A DNA stretch of 64,000 nt from a virus. This document shows, piece by piece, positions 24,935 through 33,065 of the stretch. The stretch's first letter is position 1; each line of letters starts with the position of its first letter. The notes under the pieces are model-generated. The model did no database searches, was not told the DNA's origin, and saw nothing but the letters and a program-made list of their open reading frames with translations. Both the position numbers and the translations under genes were made by a program. The DNA lies in the IMG/VR virus record IMGVR_UViG_3300009419_000010, positions 1 to 64,000 of that record. One strand, 5' to 3'.

Positions 24935-25577
24935 CACATGTGTTCTGGAGATGAAAGATGATGGCATACATGGTATTTCCTCTAGCGAGGATAACTCCAT
25001 GTATGCTCATGCATATCTAAGAGGTGATTTTGAAGAAAAGAATCTAAATCTACCTTCTCTGAAAAAGCTTTCCAAAGCATTAGACATGGTATCATCTGAT
25101 ACCGTGAAGCTAAAGTTGAATGGAAACCATTTGGAGTATAAAGATAAGCAAATCAAATTCAAATACCATCTTCATGAAGAAGGTGTTATCACTAGACCGA
25201 AATTATCTCTGGAAAAGATTCGTAATTTTGAATATAACATCGAATTTGAGTTGGACTTCGATTTCCTTTCCAATATTCTCCAAAAATCTTCCATCACAAA
25301 CACCAAAAAATTATATATTTTCACAGAAGATGGTAATTTGGTGTGGAAAGTAGGAGACGAGACTGTTCCAAACAGCGATACTCTGAGTATTGTAGGGGAT
25401 GAAGTTGAATTCGAACTCAATCCTTTCATTCTAAAGATTGACAATTTGAAATTATTGTCTAAAGTATCGAAGACTGGTAATGTATTCAAAATCAATTCCA
25501 AGTTGGGAGTTGGTTGTATCGTCACGAAGAGTGGTGATTTTGAAATGGAATATATTTTTAGCTCATTGAAGAATTAA
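24870..25577 (+). CDS. 45: sliding clamp, gp45 type
   Basis: 235 residues (T4 gp45 is 228). Processivity factor and, in T4, mobile activator of late transcription. The N-terminus MQINLNRKPFQNLLLSLSQI followed by VLEMKDDGIHGISSSED has the clamp pattern of helix then beta strands with a DNA-facing loop; the C-terminus has GVGCIVTKSGDFEMEYIFS. The ATG at 24870 lies 65 bases inside the upstream gene but is the first that gives the full N-terminal helix. Confidence 0.85.
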   Translation: MQINLNRKPFQNLLLSLSQISDTCVLEMKDDGIHGISSSEDNSMYAHAYLRGDFEEKNLNLPSLKKLSKALDMVSSDTVKLKLNGNHLEYKDKQIKFKYHLHEEGVITRPKLSLEKIRNFEYNIEFELDFDFLSNILQKSSITNTKKLYIFTEDGNLVWKVGDETVPNSDTLSIVGDEVEFELNPFILKIDNLKLLSKVSKTGNVFKINSKLGVGCIVTKSGDFEMEYIFSSLKN

Positions 25578-25579
25578 TT

Positions 25580-25786
25580 ATGGACGAAGAAACGAAATTA
25601 CAAATCGAGGATGCTAGAGCATCTATTCAAGCTCTTGATCATCAACAACAAGAAATTTATAAAAATATCAAAGATTTAGTGAACCCTGATATCGAAGATT
25701 ATCTATGGGATTACTGCTTCAATTGTGAAATTGGTGACAGATCGGAATTTATCACAAGAACAAAAGAAATTATTTATGGCGATTAA
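25580..25786 (+). CDS. hypothetical protein, 68 aa
   Basis: Acidic, helical (DARASIQALDHQQQEIYKNI), with two cysteines near the C-terminus. Not recognised. Two bases after the clamp stop and overlapping the next gene by 11 bases. Confidence 0.65.
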   Translation: MDEETKLQIEDARASIQALDHQQQEIYKNIKDLVNPDIEDYLWDYCFNCEIGDRSEFITRTKEIIYGD

Positions 25787-26030
25787 CGAAATTACAGGAA
25801 AAGTCATTAAAACATCTCCTCAGAATTCTACATATTCTGAAGGATGGGAAAAAGTCTTCGCTAAGAAATCTGCAAACGAATGGCTCAAGACGATGCCAGA
25901 TGTTCAAATGATGGACCCTGATGGTTGGAGACAGAACGATGGTGTCGATATGGATACCCCAATCAAATGGTCTGATTTCCAAAAAAGATTAAACATTTCA
26001 ACAATACTTTGTAAAATACCCAATGTATAA
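25776..26030 (+). CDS. conserved phage hypothetical protein, 84 aa
   Basis: The core MPDVQMMDPDGWRQNDGVD followed by MDTPIKWSDF is a motif I recognise from small conserved proteins of T4-like and other phages (DPDGWR...DGVxMDTPIxxxxF). Role unknown. ATG 25776 overlaps the previous gene; an earlier in-frame start at 25725 would be largely inside it. Confidence 0.75.
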   Translation: MAINEITGKVIKTSPQNSTYSEGWEKVFAKKSANEWLKTMPDVQMMDPDGWRQNDGVDMDTPIKWSDFQKRLNISTILCKIPNV

Positions 26031-26412
26031 TTTATTCTTAGACGATGTTAGAAACCCGAAAGAAGCATTTCTTTATGAGGAGAAAAAAATGTTGTGTGAA
26101 TACTCTGGTATCCCCAATGGTTGTTGGGAAATTGCCAGAAATTATGAAGACTTTGTAAAAATCCTTAAAGAAAAGGGATTACCACGAGCAGTTTCTTTCG
26201 ATTGTGATTTGTGTGAAGACCATATGGTTCATTACATGAAAGAAACAACACGGTCTGAAATTTATGAATGGGAAAATTTTAATATCAAATGCGGTATTCA
26301 CTGTGCCTATTACTTTAAATCATTATTAACAGGTGACGAAGATATTAAAATCTATGTTCACACTGCAAATCACGTAGGAAGACGAATCATTAAACAAATA
26401 TTATCATGCTAA
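26023..26412 (+). CDS. cyclic-phosphate-processing receiver (cREC) domain protein
   Basis: 129 residues. LFLDDVRNP at the N-terminus, ARNYEDFVKIL, AVSFDCDLCED and the C-terminal VHTANHVGRRII together match the cREC family of receiver-like domains, which has been linked by others to RNA-end or cyclic-phosphate processing. It overlaps both neighbours and is followed by a HAD phosphatase, a pairing that suggests a shared phosphate-ester pathway (inference). Confidence 0.75.
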   Translation: MYNLFLDDVRNPKEAFLYEEKKMLCEYSGIPNGCWEIARNYEDFVKILKEKGLPRAVSFDCDLCEDHMVHYMKETTRSEIYEWENFNIKCGIHCAYYFKSLLTGDEDIKIYVHTANHVGRRIIKQILSC

Positions 26413-26930
26413 ATAAAATTTTCATAGATCTCGACGAGACATTAATATCTGGATCAGCGGCATCCCGATATCTAACTGATTGTGATTTCACTATCGCATT
26501 AGAATACGGTGGTGTTTATGACATCAAAGTCCGACCATCAGCACTCGATGTCATTAAATTGGCACGTAGCTATGTTGGATCGGAAAACGTGTATATATTG
26601 ACAATTGCGACAAGAGAATACGCAACAGAAATATCAAGATTAGCTTGTTTCGACTTTCATTCTGAGAATATAATTCCCAGAGAGGAAATTCACCAAGCAA
26701 CATATAAGACATTATACGGTGGTATGAATTATGGGACTAATATTAAAATATCAAATTCTGATAATGTTTTGATTGATAATCTTCCTGCCAGAGAGAATGA
26801 GCGAAAAATGATTTATATTGGTATTAAACCTGATCGTTATCTCAGTATCACGCCTTATTACGGGACGAATTTTGAGGATGACGATTTCTACTCATCGGTA
26901 GAAGAATTTCTCTTGCAAAAATCCAAATAA
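26406..26930 (+). CDS. HAD-family phosphatase
   Basis: 174 residues. The nucleophile motif FIDLDETLI (residues 6-14) has the DxDxT signature, ILTIATRE supplies the Thr of motif II, and NVLIDNLPARE resembles motif IV with only one acidic residue in the usual DD position. Substrate unknown. Overlaps the cREC gene by seven bases. Confidence 0.8.
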   Translation: MLNKIFIDLDETLISGSAASRYLTDCDFTIALEYGGVYDIKVRPSALDVIKLARSYVGSENVYILTIATREYATEISRLACFDFHSENIIPREEIHQATYKTLYGGMNYGTNIKISNSDNVLIDNLPARENERKMIYIGIKPDRYLSITPYYGTNFEDDDFYSSVEEFLLQKSK

Positions 26931-26933
26931 CAG

Positions 26934-26939
26934 TAAATA
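26934..26939 (+). promoter_or_regulatory. late promoter TAAATA, N5 before ATG 26945
   Basis: GTAAATATTTCTATG in the 14-base gap after the HAD gene. Confidence 0.65.
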
Positions 26940-26944
26940 TTTCT

Positions 26945-27271
26945 ATGAAGAATAATATTACCACACAAGGTTATTTTGTTAAAAGATTGAGAGATTCTGG
27001 TTTCATCGTGGTCAAATTGTTTGATCAATACGGTCAACACGATCCTCGTAAATGGTCTGTGATGGTAGATCCGAGTAATACATCTGTAATGATCACTTGT
27101 TATCAAAATAAAGAGTTCAAAGGTGATATTTTATTCGAGATTAATGACGGTGGAAATCGTTTTATTAAAAATTTCAACCTTAAAACACAAAGTATGGAGA
27201 TTATTATCACCACTTTGATTGAAAAGGGTGTCGGGCAGATCGAAGAAAATTCAGTCTATAAAAAAGACTAA
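26945..27271 (+). CDS. conserved phage hypothetical protein, 108 aa
   Basis: Contains LRDSGFIVVKLF, DPRKWSVMVDP, SVMITCYQNK and LFEINDGGNRFIKNF in an order I recognise from T4-like phage hypotheticals. Function unknown. It has its own late promoter in a region otherwise made of early genes. Confidence 0.75.
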   Translation: MKNNITTQGYFVKRLRDSGFIVVKLFDQYGQHDPRKWSVMVDPSNTSVMITCYQNKEFKGDILFEINDGGNRFIKNFNLKTQSMEIIITTLIEKGVGQIEENSVYKKD

Positions 27272-27274
27272 ATA
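27269..27274 (+). promoter_or_regulatory. late promoter TAAATA, N5 before ATG 27280
   Basis: CTAAATAATATTATG; its TAA is also the stop codon of the preceding gene. Confidence 0.7.
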
Positions 27275-27279
27275 ATATT

Positions 27280-27591
27280 ATGGAAAAGGGAGAAGAACCC
27301 CCTGATGAGGTATTTGTAGATGAAAAGGTTTTGGAAATCCTTAGAGAATCTTTGAAGCAAAAGCTCAAAAGAGATAGGAAAGGTAGCAAAAGCGTAATTA
27401 AAAATGCCTTAAAAGCTACAATGCAAGAATTTTTAACATGCGGTAAACTTATTGGATATGATTTGGATGGAAATGTTGTGGAAATCTCATTTCATTCCAA
27501 TAAACTGGAAGATAACGCCATGCAGAACCTCTTTATTCAAAAATTTGGAGAGTTTATGGCTGGCAGAATGAATATATCAGGTGATTTTTAA
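27280..27591 (+). CDS. hypothetical protein, 103 aa
   Basis: A basic helical segment near residues 25-45 (LKQKLKRDRKGSKSVIKNAL) and a C-terminal acidic/aromatic part. Not recognised. Begins at a late promoter and runs into two further genes including the primase, so these may be transcribed late as well as early. Confidence 0.7.
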   Translation: MEKGEEPPDEVFVDEKVLEILRESLKQKLKRDRKGSKSVIKNALKATMQEFLTCGKLIGYDLDGNVVEISFHSNKLEDNAMQNLFIQKFGEFMAGRMNISGDF

Positions 27592-27868
27592 TTTTTTAAA
27601 ACCAAAAATAAAAAAAGGCGATGTCTATGCTGTTCAAGTAGGAGACTTCGTTGGTCAATTCTTTAATTTTATTAAAAAAGATGGCGATGAATACATTTTT
27701 CTTTCCACACCAATGATGGAAATCCAACGAGTCCCGAAAGAAAAATTTGACTTTGCAAAAGAACAAGGTATCATTGAATACATTGAAAATCTTCCAAGAA
27801 ATATCTTCCAAGTTATCGAAGCGGAATATCAACACCAATCAAAAAAGATTGGTGGAGATTCCAAGTGA
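27581..27868 (+). CDS. hypothetical protein, 95 aa, GTG start
   Basis: Begins GTG at 27581, overlapping the previous stop by 11 bases; no ATG is available near. The segment KKGDVYAVQVGDFVGQFFNFIKK suggests a small beta-barrel. Unknown function. The primase gene starts inside its last codons. Confidence 0.65.
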   Translation: MIFNFLKPKIKKGDVYAVQVGDFVGQFFNFIKKDGDEYIFLSTPMMEIQRVPKEKFDFAKEQGIIEYIENLPRNIFQVIEAEYQHQSKKIGGDSK

Positions 27869-28871
27869 TTACGTTGTATCCAAATTTTACGAATTTGGGT
27901 ATAAAGTGAGTCATAATACTCATGGGAACACGTATAATTGTTGTTGCCCTATCTGTAGAGAAGGAAAAAGCTGGGGTCATAAGAAAAGATGCTTCTATAT
28001 TCCAGAGAATGATAACATTTTTTGTCATAATTGTGGGTGGTCATCCAAACCTTACAAATGGATTAAAGAAGTTTCAGGAATGTCATTCAATCAAATAGTC
28101 GATGAGATTGAAAAAGGTAATTTCGGTATGATAAATGTGATGGATTTAGAAGAAAAAGAAGAAAAACCAAAGACTACATCGTCTTTACCAGTGGATAGTA
28201 TTAATTTATCTGATAAAAATCAGACAGATTACTACAAGAATAATAAGATTGTCCAAAAAGCCTTGGATTATATCAAGGAGAGACGATTGAATAAGGCTGT
28301 AAACCATCCTGATGCATTCTATTTGTCGTTGAAAGACCGTGTGCATAATAACCGTCTAGTGATACCATTCAAAGATGAGTCAGGTAAGATAATCTATTAC
28401 CAATCCAGAAGGATTTTGGATGATGAGTCTCCGAGTTACTTGTCAAAAGACGGTGGAGATAAAAGTGTCTTCGGTATCGAGCGAGTATCGTCTGACTTAG
28501 ATAAGGTGTTTATCATTGAAGGACCGTTAGATGCTTGTTTCGTAAAAAACGGATTAGGTATTGGAGGTATTACTAAAGGTGAACAATTGTTTACTTTTAG
28601 TCAACAAGAACAAATGGATGGTTTAAAATTCTTTGAGAGAATTTGGGTGCTTGATAGCCAATGGATCGATAAGACTGCACGAGAAAAAACCCTAAAGCTC
28701 ATAGAGATGGGGGAGAAAGTCTTTATATGGCCTGAATACGATGGAAAAAGATTCAAAGACATAAATGCCGTATGTATGGCTTATGAAATGAACGAATACC
28801 CGACAGATTTAATTCTGAAGAACACCCACAAAGGGTTGGCAGCAACTGTGAAGATGAAATTGATCAAATGA
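27852..28871 (+). CDS. 61: DNA primase, gp61/DnaG type
   Basis: 339 residues (T4 gp61 is 342). The N-terminal zinc finger has CPIC (about residue 32) and FCHNCGW (about 57-63). The Toprim domain shows FIIEGPLDAC (about 220-229) and VLDSQWID. It synthesises pentamer primers at the fork with gp41. No ATG exists at a suitable place; GTG 27852 (or TTG 27849) is proposed, overlapping the previous gene by 17-20 bases. A far upstream TTG at 27747 would add 35 residues without family support. Confidence 0.88.
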   Translation: MEIPSDYVVSKFYEFGYKVSHNTHGNTYNCCCPICREGKSWGHKKRCFYIPENDNIFCHNCGWSSKPYKWIKEVSGMSFNQIVDEIEKGNFGMINVMDLEEKEEKPKTTSSLPVDSINLSDKNQTDYYKNNKIVQKALDYIKERRLNKAVNHPDAFYLSLKDRVHNNRLVIPFKDESGKIIYYQSRRILDDESPSYLSKDGGDKSVFGIERVSSDLDKVFIIEGPLDACFVKNGLGIGGITKGEQLFTFSQQEQMDGLKFFERIWVLDSQWIDKTAREKTLKLIEMGEKVFIWPEYDGKRFKDINAVCMAYEMNEYPTDLILKNTHKGLAATVKMKLIK

Positions 28872-28887
28872 TCAATAATTGATATTA

Positions 28888-29301
28888 TTAAGACTTCTTC
28901 GCAGCGATGAACGCTTGTTGCAGAGCAGCGAGATCAGAAGCGATACGACCAATCTTAACTTGTTGTCTTTGCAAGTTTCCTAAAATAGAATCAGGATTTG
29001 CAGTGGCTAGAACGCTTTGAATGCTGTTTGGTTGATCACCATTCAAATAACCAAGGAACTTATCAATGTTATTACTCCATTTATCGACAACGCCCACCAT
29101 TTGCTCATTCTGACGAGCGACAGCATCACCAATTTCATCCATAGCATTTGGATCGGGCTCAACATCCACATCGTAATCATCGAGATTCACACCATCATCT
29201 AATTGTCCACCAGCAGCAGCTTCTTCAGCAGCAGGATCGAAATCGAGTTCAGGTGCTTCTCTGAGTAATTTAATGAATTTAGCTTGAAATTTGTTTCGCA
29301 T
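28888..29301 (-). CDS. late acidic protein, candidate prohead core component
   Basis: 137 residues. The N-terminal FQAKFIKLLREAPELDF fits the shared N-terminal helix of the small late proteins. Residues 22-60 are Ala/Asp/Glu/Gly-rich and disordered-looking, followed by a helical C-terminal half. Composition resembles T4 prohead core proteins, but no direct match is claimed. It is transcribed divergently from the gene at 29338, each with its own late promoter. Confidence 0.72.
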   Translation of the reverse strand: MRNKFQAKFIKLLREAPELDFDPAAEEAAAGGQLDDGVNLDDYDVDVEPDPNAMDEIGDAVARQNEQMVGVVDKWSNNIDKFLGYLNGDQPNSIQSVLATANPDSILGNLQRQQVKIGRIASDLAALQQAFIAAKKS

Positions 29302-29306
29302 ACTAT

Positions 29307-29312
29307 TATTTA
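29307..29312 (-). promoter_or_regulatory. late promoter TAAATA, N5 before ATG 29301
   Basis: Minus-strand CTAAATAATAGTATG; back to back with the plus-strand element at 29324. Confidence 0.75.
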
Positions 29313-29323
29313 GCTGAAATGAT

Positions 29324-29329
29324 TAAATA
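29324..29329 (+). promoter_or_regulatory. late promoter TAAATA, N8 before ATG 29338
   Basis: TTAAATAATCTATATATG; eight bases to the ATG, giving a predicted three-base leader. Confidence 0.65.
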
Positions 29330-29337
29330 ATCTATAT

Positions 29338-29691
29338 ATGGCTGCTTCTAATTCTCCTTATTCCACTGCAATCGCTTCTGGTGCTATTGATTTTGATTTC
29401 AAAAATCCTTTAAATCCTTCTGAGCAGATGAGAAAATACAAAACGGACGAGAAATTGGCGCAAGCACCAGACACTCTCCCATATGAATTCGAGGGTCTAC
29501 CTCAATATTTGGCTAATATCCAAGATAGTGCATTTCAAGCGTCTTCTAAATTGGATAATATTATTAAAATGGAAAAATATCAACAAAATGGTGATCTAAT
29601 TAAGCTAAAAGGTAATCTGGAGAAGATCATGATGTATTTGATGAAAAATGGTGACAAGATATTGTCGAATTATACCATTGGCAACGATTAA
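29338..29691 (+). CDS. late protein, 117 aa
   Basis: Unrecognised. The N-terminal part is Ser/Ala/Pro-rich (ASNSPYSTAIASGAIDFDF), the C-terminal half helical. Late promoter upstream. Its stop lies just downstream of a -35-like TTGGCA that belongs to the next gene. Probably a minor virion protein, by promoter type only. Confidence 0.7.
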   Translation: MAASNSPYSTAIASGAIDFDFKNPLNPSEQMRKYKTDEKLAQAPDTLPYEFEGLPQYLANIQDSAFQASSKLDNIIKMEKYQQNGDLIKLKGNLEKIMMYLMKNGDKILSNYTIGND

Positions 29692-29706
29692 AAACTAGAT
29701 TATAGT
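29678..29706 (+). promoter_or_regulatory. sigma70-like promoter before 29713
   Basis: TTGGCA 29678-29683, 17 bp, TATAGT 29701-29706, six bases, ATG 29713. The -35 overlaps the end of the preceding late gene. Confidence 0.55.
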
Positions 29707-29712
29707 TGGGGC

Positions 29713-30195
29713 ATGTTTAAAATCCCCAAAAAATCAAAAATGAAGCGTATTCATGGGAATGTCTCCATGAGCAACTGTTTTTTAATTAATATGAGCAATA
29801 AAAAGAAAAAGAAAAACAAACAGAAGTGGCTAACTGACAAGCTAAAAGGTGATTGGATGGATAAAGATTCGATTATTGAAATTGCTCTTTTCAATTCCTT
29901 AATTCATTATGTTGAAAAAGAAGATGGGCTTAATGACAGTTGTTATGACTTTTCTGAAGAGTTACAAAAGGGACATGTCAGACAGGATACTGTGGATGCC
30001 ATCAAACTCAGACAAAAAGAACTTAACGATGTGTATCTTTATCTGAAAAATGAGCGTCCTGCTTTGAAAAAACAGGTTGATGAGTGGGATGGGACTAATA
30101 TTGATGAATTTGTAGCACTAGAAGATTCGCTTTTGAATAAAGATACAGAATTGATGAATACAATTGTAAAATACAGAGGATACATGTGGACATGA
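29713..30195 (+). CDS. hypothetical protein, 160 aa
   Basis: Unrecognised. The basic N-terminus (KKKKKNKQKW around residues 29-38) precedes an acidic helical body. ATG 29713 is six bases after a strong -10, the same arrangement as other early genes here; ATG 29791 is an alternative start, preceded by an inverted repeat TCATGG/CCATGA (about 29751-29770) and a T-run. Confidence 0.65.
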   Translation: MFKIPKKSKMKRIHGNVSMSNCFLINMSNKKKKKNKQKWLTDKLKGDWMDKDSIIEIALFNSLIHYVEKEDGLNDSCYDFSEELQKGHVRQDTVDAIKLRQKELNDVYLYLKNERPALKKQVDEWDGTNIDEFVALEDSLLNKDTELMNTIVKYRGYMWT

Positions 30196-30220
30196 AATCA
30201 AATTGTAGAGGATTGAGAAA

Positions 30221-30979
30221 ATGAAAGATAATAGTATTGAAAATCACGAAGCATATAAAAATTGCGAAGGAAAGCTAATCTGTCAATTGATCGGTGGTTC
30301 TACTTTGTATGGATTGAACACGCCAGAGTCCGATGTTGATTATCGTGGTCTATTTGTTGCTAAAAATAAGCGATATCTAGCTAATTTGGATAATATTGAA
30401 TCGATTGTCCAGACTGATGACATTGATTCTACTTATTATGAGATCACTCGATACTTAAAATTATTGAGAAAGAGCAATACTCAGGTATTGGAGATATTAT
30501 TCGCTCCCGACACAGCATTTACATACAAACATCCAATCTTTGATGAGATTGCGTCCCATGCTTACGATCTAATCGACACTAATACCCTTAAAAATTCATT
30601 AAAGGGTTATGTATTCAGCGAAATTCGATTGGCTACTGGGCAAAGAAGCGGTCAATTAGGCGGTAAGAGGAAAAAAGCAGTGGAAACCTATGGGTTCAGT
30701 CCAAAAAACTTTGTTCAAATTCTTCGATTGTGTAAAGTCGGTATTGAGTTCTTCACCACTGGTAAATACATGGTAAACGTCAAGGAATTTGATGAGAAGT
30801 ATTGGGAGAAATTGATGGATTTAAAAACTAGCCCACAATACTACACATGCGAGCAATTGGAACAAATGGTGAACGAAGAATTTGGCAAGTTGGAAGGAAT
30901 CATGGAGTCATCTAAGATCTCTTTCAAATTTGATCCAGACATTGCAGCAGATATTATTTTAAAAGCAAAACAAATATGA
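30221..30979 (+). CDS. predicted nucleotidyltransferase, RlaP/YcgL-like (PF10127-type)
   Basis: 252 residues. GGSTLYGLNTPESDVDYRG (about residues 24-42) is the nucleotidyltransferase signature with GGS and paired aspartates of the Pol beta superfamily; VLEILFAPD supplies the next conserved block. Members of this family occur with RNA ligases and in phages; its reaction is not settled. One of few genes here with a Shine-Dalgarno-like AGAGGA upstream (30207-30212). Overlaps the next gene by ATGA. Confidence 0.82.
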   Translation: MKDNSIENHEAYKNCEGKLICQLIGGSTLYGLNTPESDVDYRGLFVAKNKRYLANLDNIESIVQTDDIDSTYYEITRYLKLLRKSNTQVLEILFAPDTAFTYKHPIFDEIASHAYDLIDTNTLKNSLKGYVFSEIRLATGQRSGQLGGKRKKAVETYGFSPKNFVQILRLCKVGIEFFTTGKYMVNVKEFDEKYWEKLMDLKTSPQYYTCEQLEQMVNEEFGKLEGIMESSKISFKFDPDIAADIILKAKQI

Positions 30980-31491
30980 AATACGGGAAACAGATATTAT
31001 TGGGAGTAGTGGCTTCAAGTGCCATTGCTTATGGGTTATCAGATAATTTGGAGTCATTCTCTAAAACATTCGTCTTAGCTGGATTAGGTTACGGTTCGAT
31101 TTATTACTGGTCGCAAAATAAGAAGACAAATGATAAAAGAGTGGAAGAATTGGAAGAACTTTTGGGAAAGAAAAAAGTTGATGAGCGCGTCGAGACTCTG
31201 GAGAATATGCTTCAAGAATCCGATGTGGTAATCACGGAGCAAGAAGAAGTTATTAAAAATTATGAGGAACTATTGGACGATGCATCTGTCAAATTCCCTT
31301 GTAATTGTGGTAACAACATGTTCGATGGCATTTTTAAACCAATGGAAGAATTTGTTGTTGAATGTGACTACTGCAAAAACAAATATTCCGTCACACTTAA
31401 ATTGGATACTATACTGATCACTGAACCAATCGAAGAACTTAACATTGATAAACTAATTAACGAAAATACAAATGATAAAAATAGAAACTAA
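30976..31491 (+). CDS. membrane protein with coiled coil and zinc ribbon
   Basis: 171 residues. Two hydrophobic segments near the N-terminus (about 7-22 and 31-46), a coiled coil of Glu/Leu heptads (50-100), then CNCGNNMFDG...VECDYCKNKY, a four-cysteine ribbon likely to bind zinc. Predicted to be anchored in the host membrane with the ribbon in the cytoplasm. Function unknown. Confidence 0.7.
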   Translation: MKYGKQILLGVVASSAIAYGLSDNLESFSKTFVLAGLGYGSIYYWSQNKKTNDKRVEELEELLGKKKVDERVETLENMLQESDVVITEQEEVIKNYEELLDDASVKFPCNCGNNMFDGIFKPMEEFVVECDYCKNKYSVTLKLDTILITEPIEELNIDKLINENTNDKNRN

Positions 31492-31702
31492 AAAAGGAAA
31501 TGTGGAAATGACACTGACTGAATTTGCAAGATGGGCATGTTTAGCGGAAGCATTTATCTTCATTGAAAACAAAGCTGAAGAACTAAACATTAACCCTATT
31601 AACATGATTAAGCCACTGGCAATTGAAAAATACATTGATGAGCGATACCATGCAATGCTTTCTGATGTTCGATATGAGTATGATTTAGGAATTTTGGAGT
31701 AA
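31472..31702 (+). CDS. hypothetical protein, 76 aa
   Basis: Small helical protein, unrecognised (MTLTEFARWACLAEAFIFIE central). It overlaps the previous gene by 20 bases and the end of the convergent glycosyltransferase by 18 bases. Last gene of the plus-strand early region. Confidence 0.65.
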   Translation: MIKIETKKGNVEMTLTEFARWACLAEAFIFIENKAEELNINPINMIKPLAIEKYIDERYHAMLSDVRYEYDLGILE

Positions 31703-32524
31703 TCCTATAACTTCTTTCTCAATTTCCGATTGTTTATCTTCCGATAATACGTCTTTGAAATGTTCTTTCAATTCGTTTGTCGGAAGATTCAATTCGTGAA
31801 AACCTAACATGTAATTACGAAATCTTTCTTCGTATTTGTTCGGATAAGTGACCCCATTTGGTCTATTAAAACGATGTAACCATCTTAAAAACGGTAAGCA
31901 CAATGTTCTTTTACCATTTTTTATGTATTTTTTATGAATATATCCTTCTTCTCCACCGAATCCACGAAATTCTTTGTTAAATCCTAACCAAGAATTTTTT
32001 CTACACGAGAAAAGACCAAGACCCTGAGAGGGGATTTCAAAGGGATCGTTATCTTTATCTGATCCTCTTTCATCTGTTTGCCAAGTGCCTAACATATGTC
32101 CTCTCCATGTAAAGTCGAAATGAGTTGAATAATTTTTCAAATCATCATAAATGATCGGTCCTTGTAGGAGATTACCATCATCTAAACCACTGTCATAAAA
32201 ATCTATCAGTCTTTTTAAAGATCCTTTTTCCAAAAGGACATGAGAATCAATTGATAACACATAGGGAGTATCTGCCAACTCGAATATTTTATTTCTAATA
32301 CTGGTTGATTTGTATTTTACGAAAGGAAGATATTGAAACGGTTCTTTCATCCAATTTGTTAAATCCCTTATCGCTTTACCATGATTTGAATCAGGATTAT
32401 TATCAATAATTACAAATTCGATATTATCCAAAACTTCCGAATGATACATTCTTATCGCTTGAATGGTGAAATATACCCCATCATAATCATCATGTGTCGC
32501 CATTCCAATGGTCAGTTTTCGCAT
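31685..32524 (-). CDS. glycosyltransferase, GT-A fold (GT2/GT27-like)
   Basis: 279 residues. The N-terminal nucleotide-binding strand LTIGMATHDDYDGV, then VIIDNNPD, then LSIDSHVLLEKG, which supplies the DxH metal-binding motif of polypeptide GalNAc-transferase-like and GT2 enzymes; GFGGEEGYIHKKY is the acceptor-side acidic block. It lies 11 bases downstream of the Thr/Ser/Pro-rich protein and probably shares its late transcript, suggesting that protein may be its substrate (inference). Confidence 0.8.
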   Translation of the reverse strand: MRKLTIGMATHDDYDGVYFTIQAIRMYHSEVLDNIEFVIIDNNPDSNHGKAIRDLTNWMKEPFQYLPFVKYKSTSIRNKIFELADTPYVLSIDSHVLLEKGSLKRLIDFYDSGLDDGNLLQGPIIYDDLKNYSTHFDFTWRGHMLGTWQTDERGSDKDNDPFEIPSQGLGLFSCRKNSWLGFNKEFRGFGGEEGYIHKKYIKNGKRTLCLPFLRWLHRFNRPNGVTYPNKYEERFRNYMLGFHELNLPTNELKEHFKDVLSEDKQSEIEKEVIGLLQNS

Positions 32525-32535
32525 GTAAATAATTA

Positions 32536-33030
32536 TTAGAATCCTAATTTATTACAAGTATTATCTATACATTTTGGAATTAAAATTGTTGGAATAGTAG
32601 TCGTAGTAGTCGTGGTAGTTGTAGTAGTTGTAGTGGTCGTGTTTGTTATATTGATATTTAAAGGATTTAAAGTGCTTGGTGGTGTCAACGAAACCGATAA
32701 TGGTGGTATAGAGATAGTGGTAAAATTCGGCACAATAGGTGGTAAATTTACCGTGACTTCTGGTGGAGGTACGCAACATTTTTCAGTTGTTGTTTCAGGT
32801 GGAACAGTTGTTGTTGGCGGTGGAGTCGTTGTAGCAGTGGTAGAAGTAGACGTAGAAGTAGAGGTAGATGTAGAAGTAGATGTAGTAGGTGGAGGAGTAG
32901 TAGATGTAGAGGTAGATGTAGAGGTAGATGTAGTAGGTGAAGGAGTAGTAGATGTAGTAGGTGGAGGAGTAGTAGATGTAGTAGGTGGAGTAGTAGTAGT
33001 AGTAGGTTGAAAAGTAGTAGTAGTAGACAT
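32536..33030 (-). CDS. mucin-like Thr/Ser/Pro-rich virion protein
   Basis: 164 residues. Residues 2-80 are almost entirely Thr, Ser and Pro in TTSTTPPP and STSTST units; a second poly-Thr tract lies near 130-146. Between them is a short Val/Pro/Leu-rich beta segment and a CC pair; the C-terminus has two further cysteines. Such composition suits an extended, O-glycosylated or flexible display or stalk segment on the tail. TAAATC stands 11 bases before the ATG. Immediately followed by a glycosyltransferase. Confidence 0.75.
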   Translation of the reverse strand: MSTTTTFQPTTTTTPPTTSTTPPPTTSTTPSPTTSTSTSTSTSTTPPPTTSTSTSTSTSTSTSTTATTTPPPTTTVPPETTTEKCCVPPPEVTVNLPPIVPNFTTISIPPLSVSLTPPSTLNPLNINITNTTTTTTTTTTTTTTTIPTILIPKCIDNTCNKLGF

Positions 33031-33065
33031 GATAGAATATAGATTTACGAAATTTATTTTTTAAA

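Noticed and set aside
27747-27851. Upstream TTG extension of the primase
   Set aside because: Would overlap the preceding gene by about 120 bases and adds residues without primase features.
32612-33010. 132-residue plus-strand frame rich in Val
   Set aside because: It is the antisense of the Thr/Ser/Pro repeats; poly-Val/Gly/Asp composition is a by-product of the repeat, and the minus-strand gene fits the operon.
32780-33010. Short repeated units looking like a direct-repeat array
   Set aside because: They are in-frame codon repeats of the mucin-like gene, without spacers or constant repeat length, so not CRISPR.
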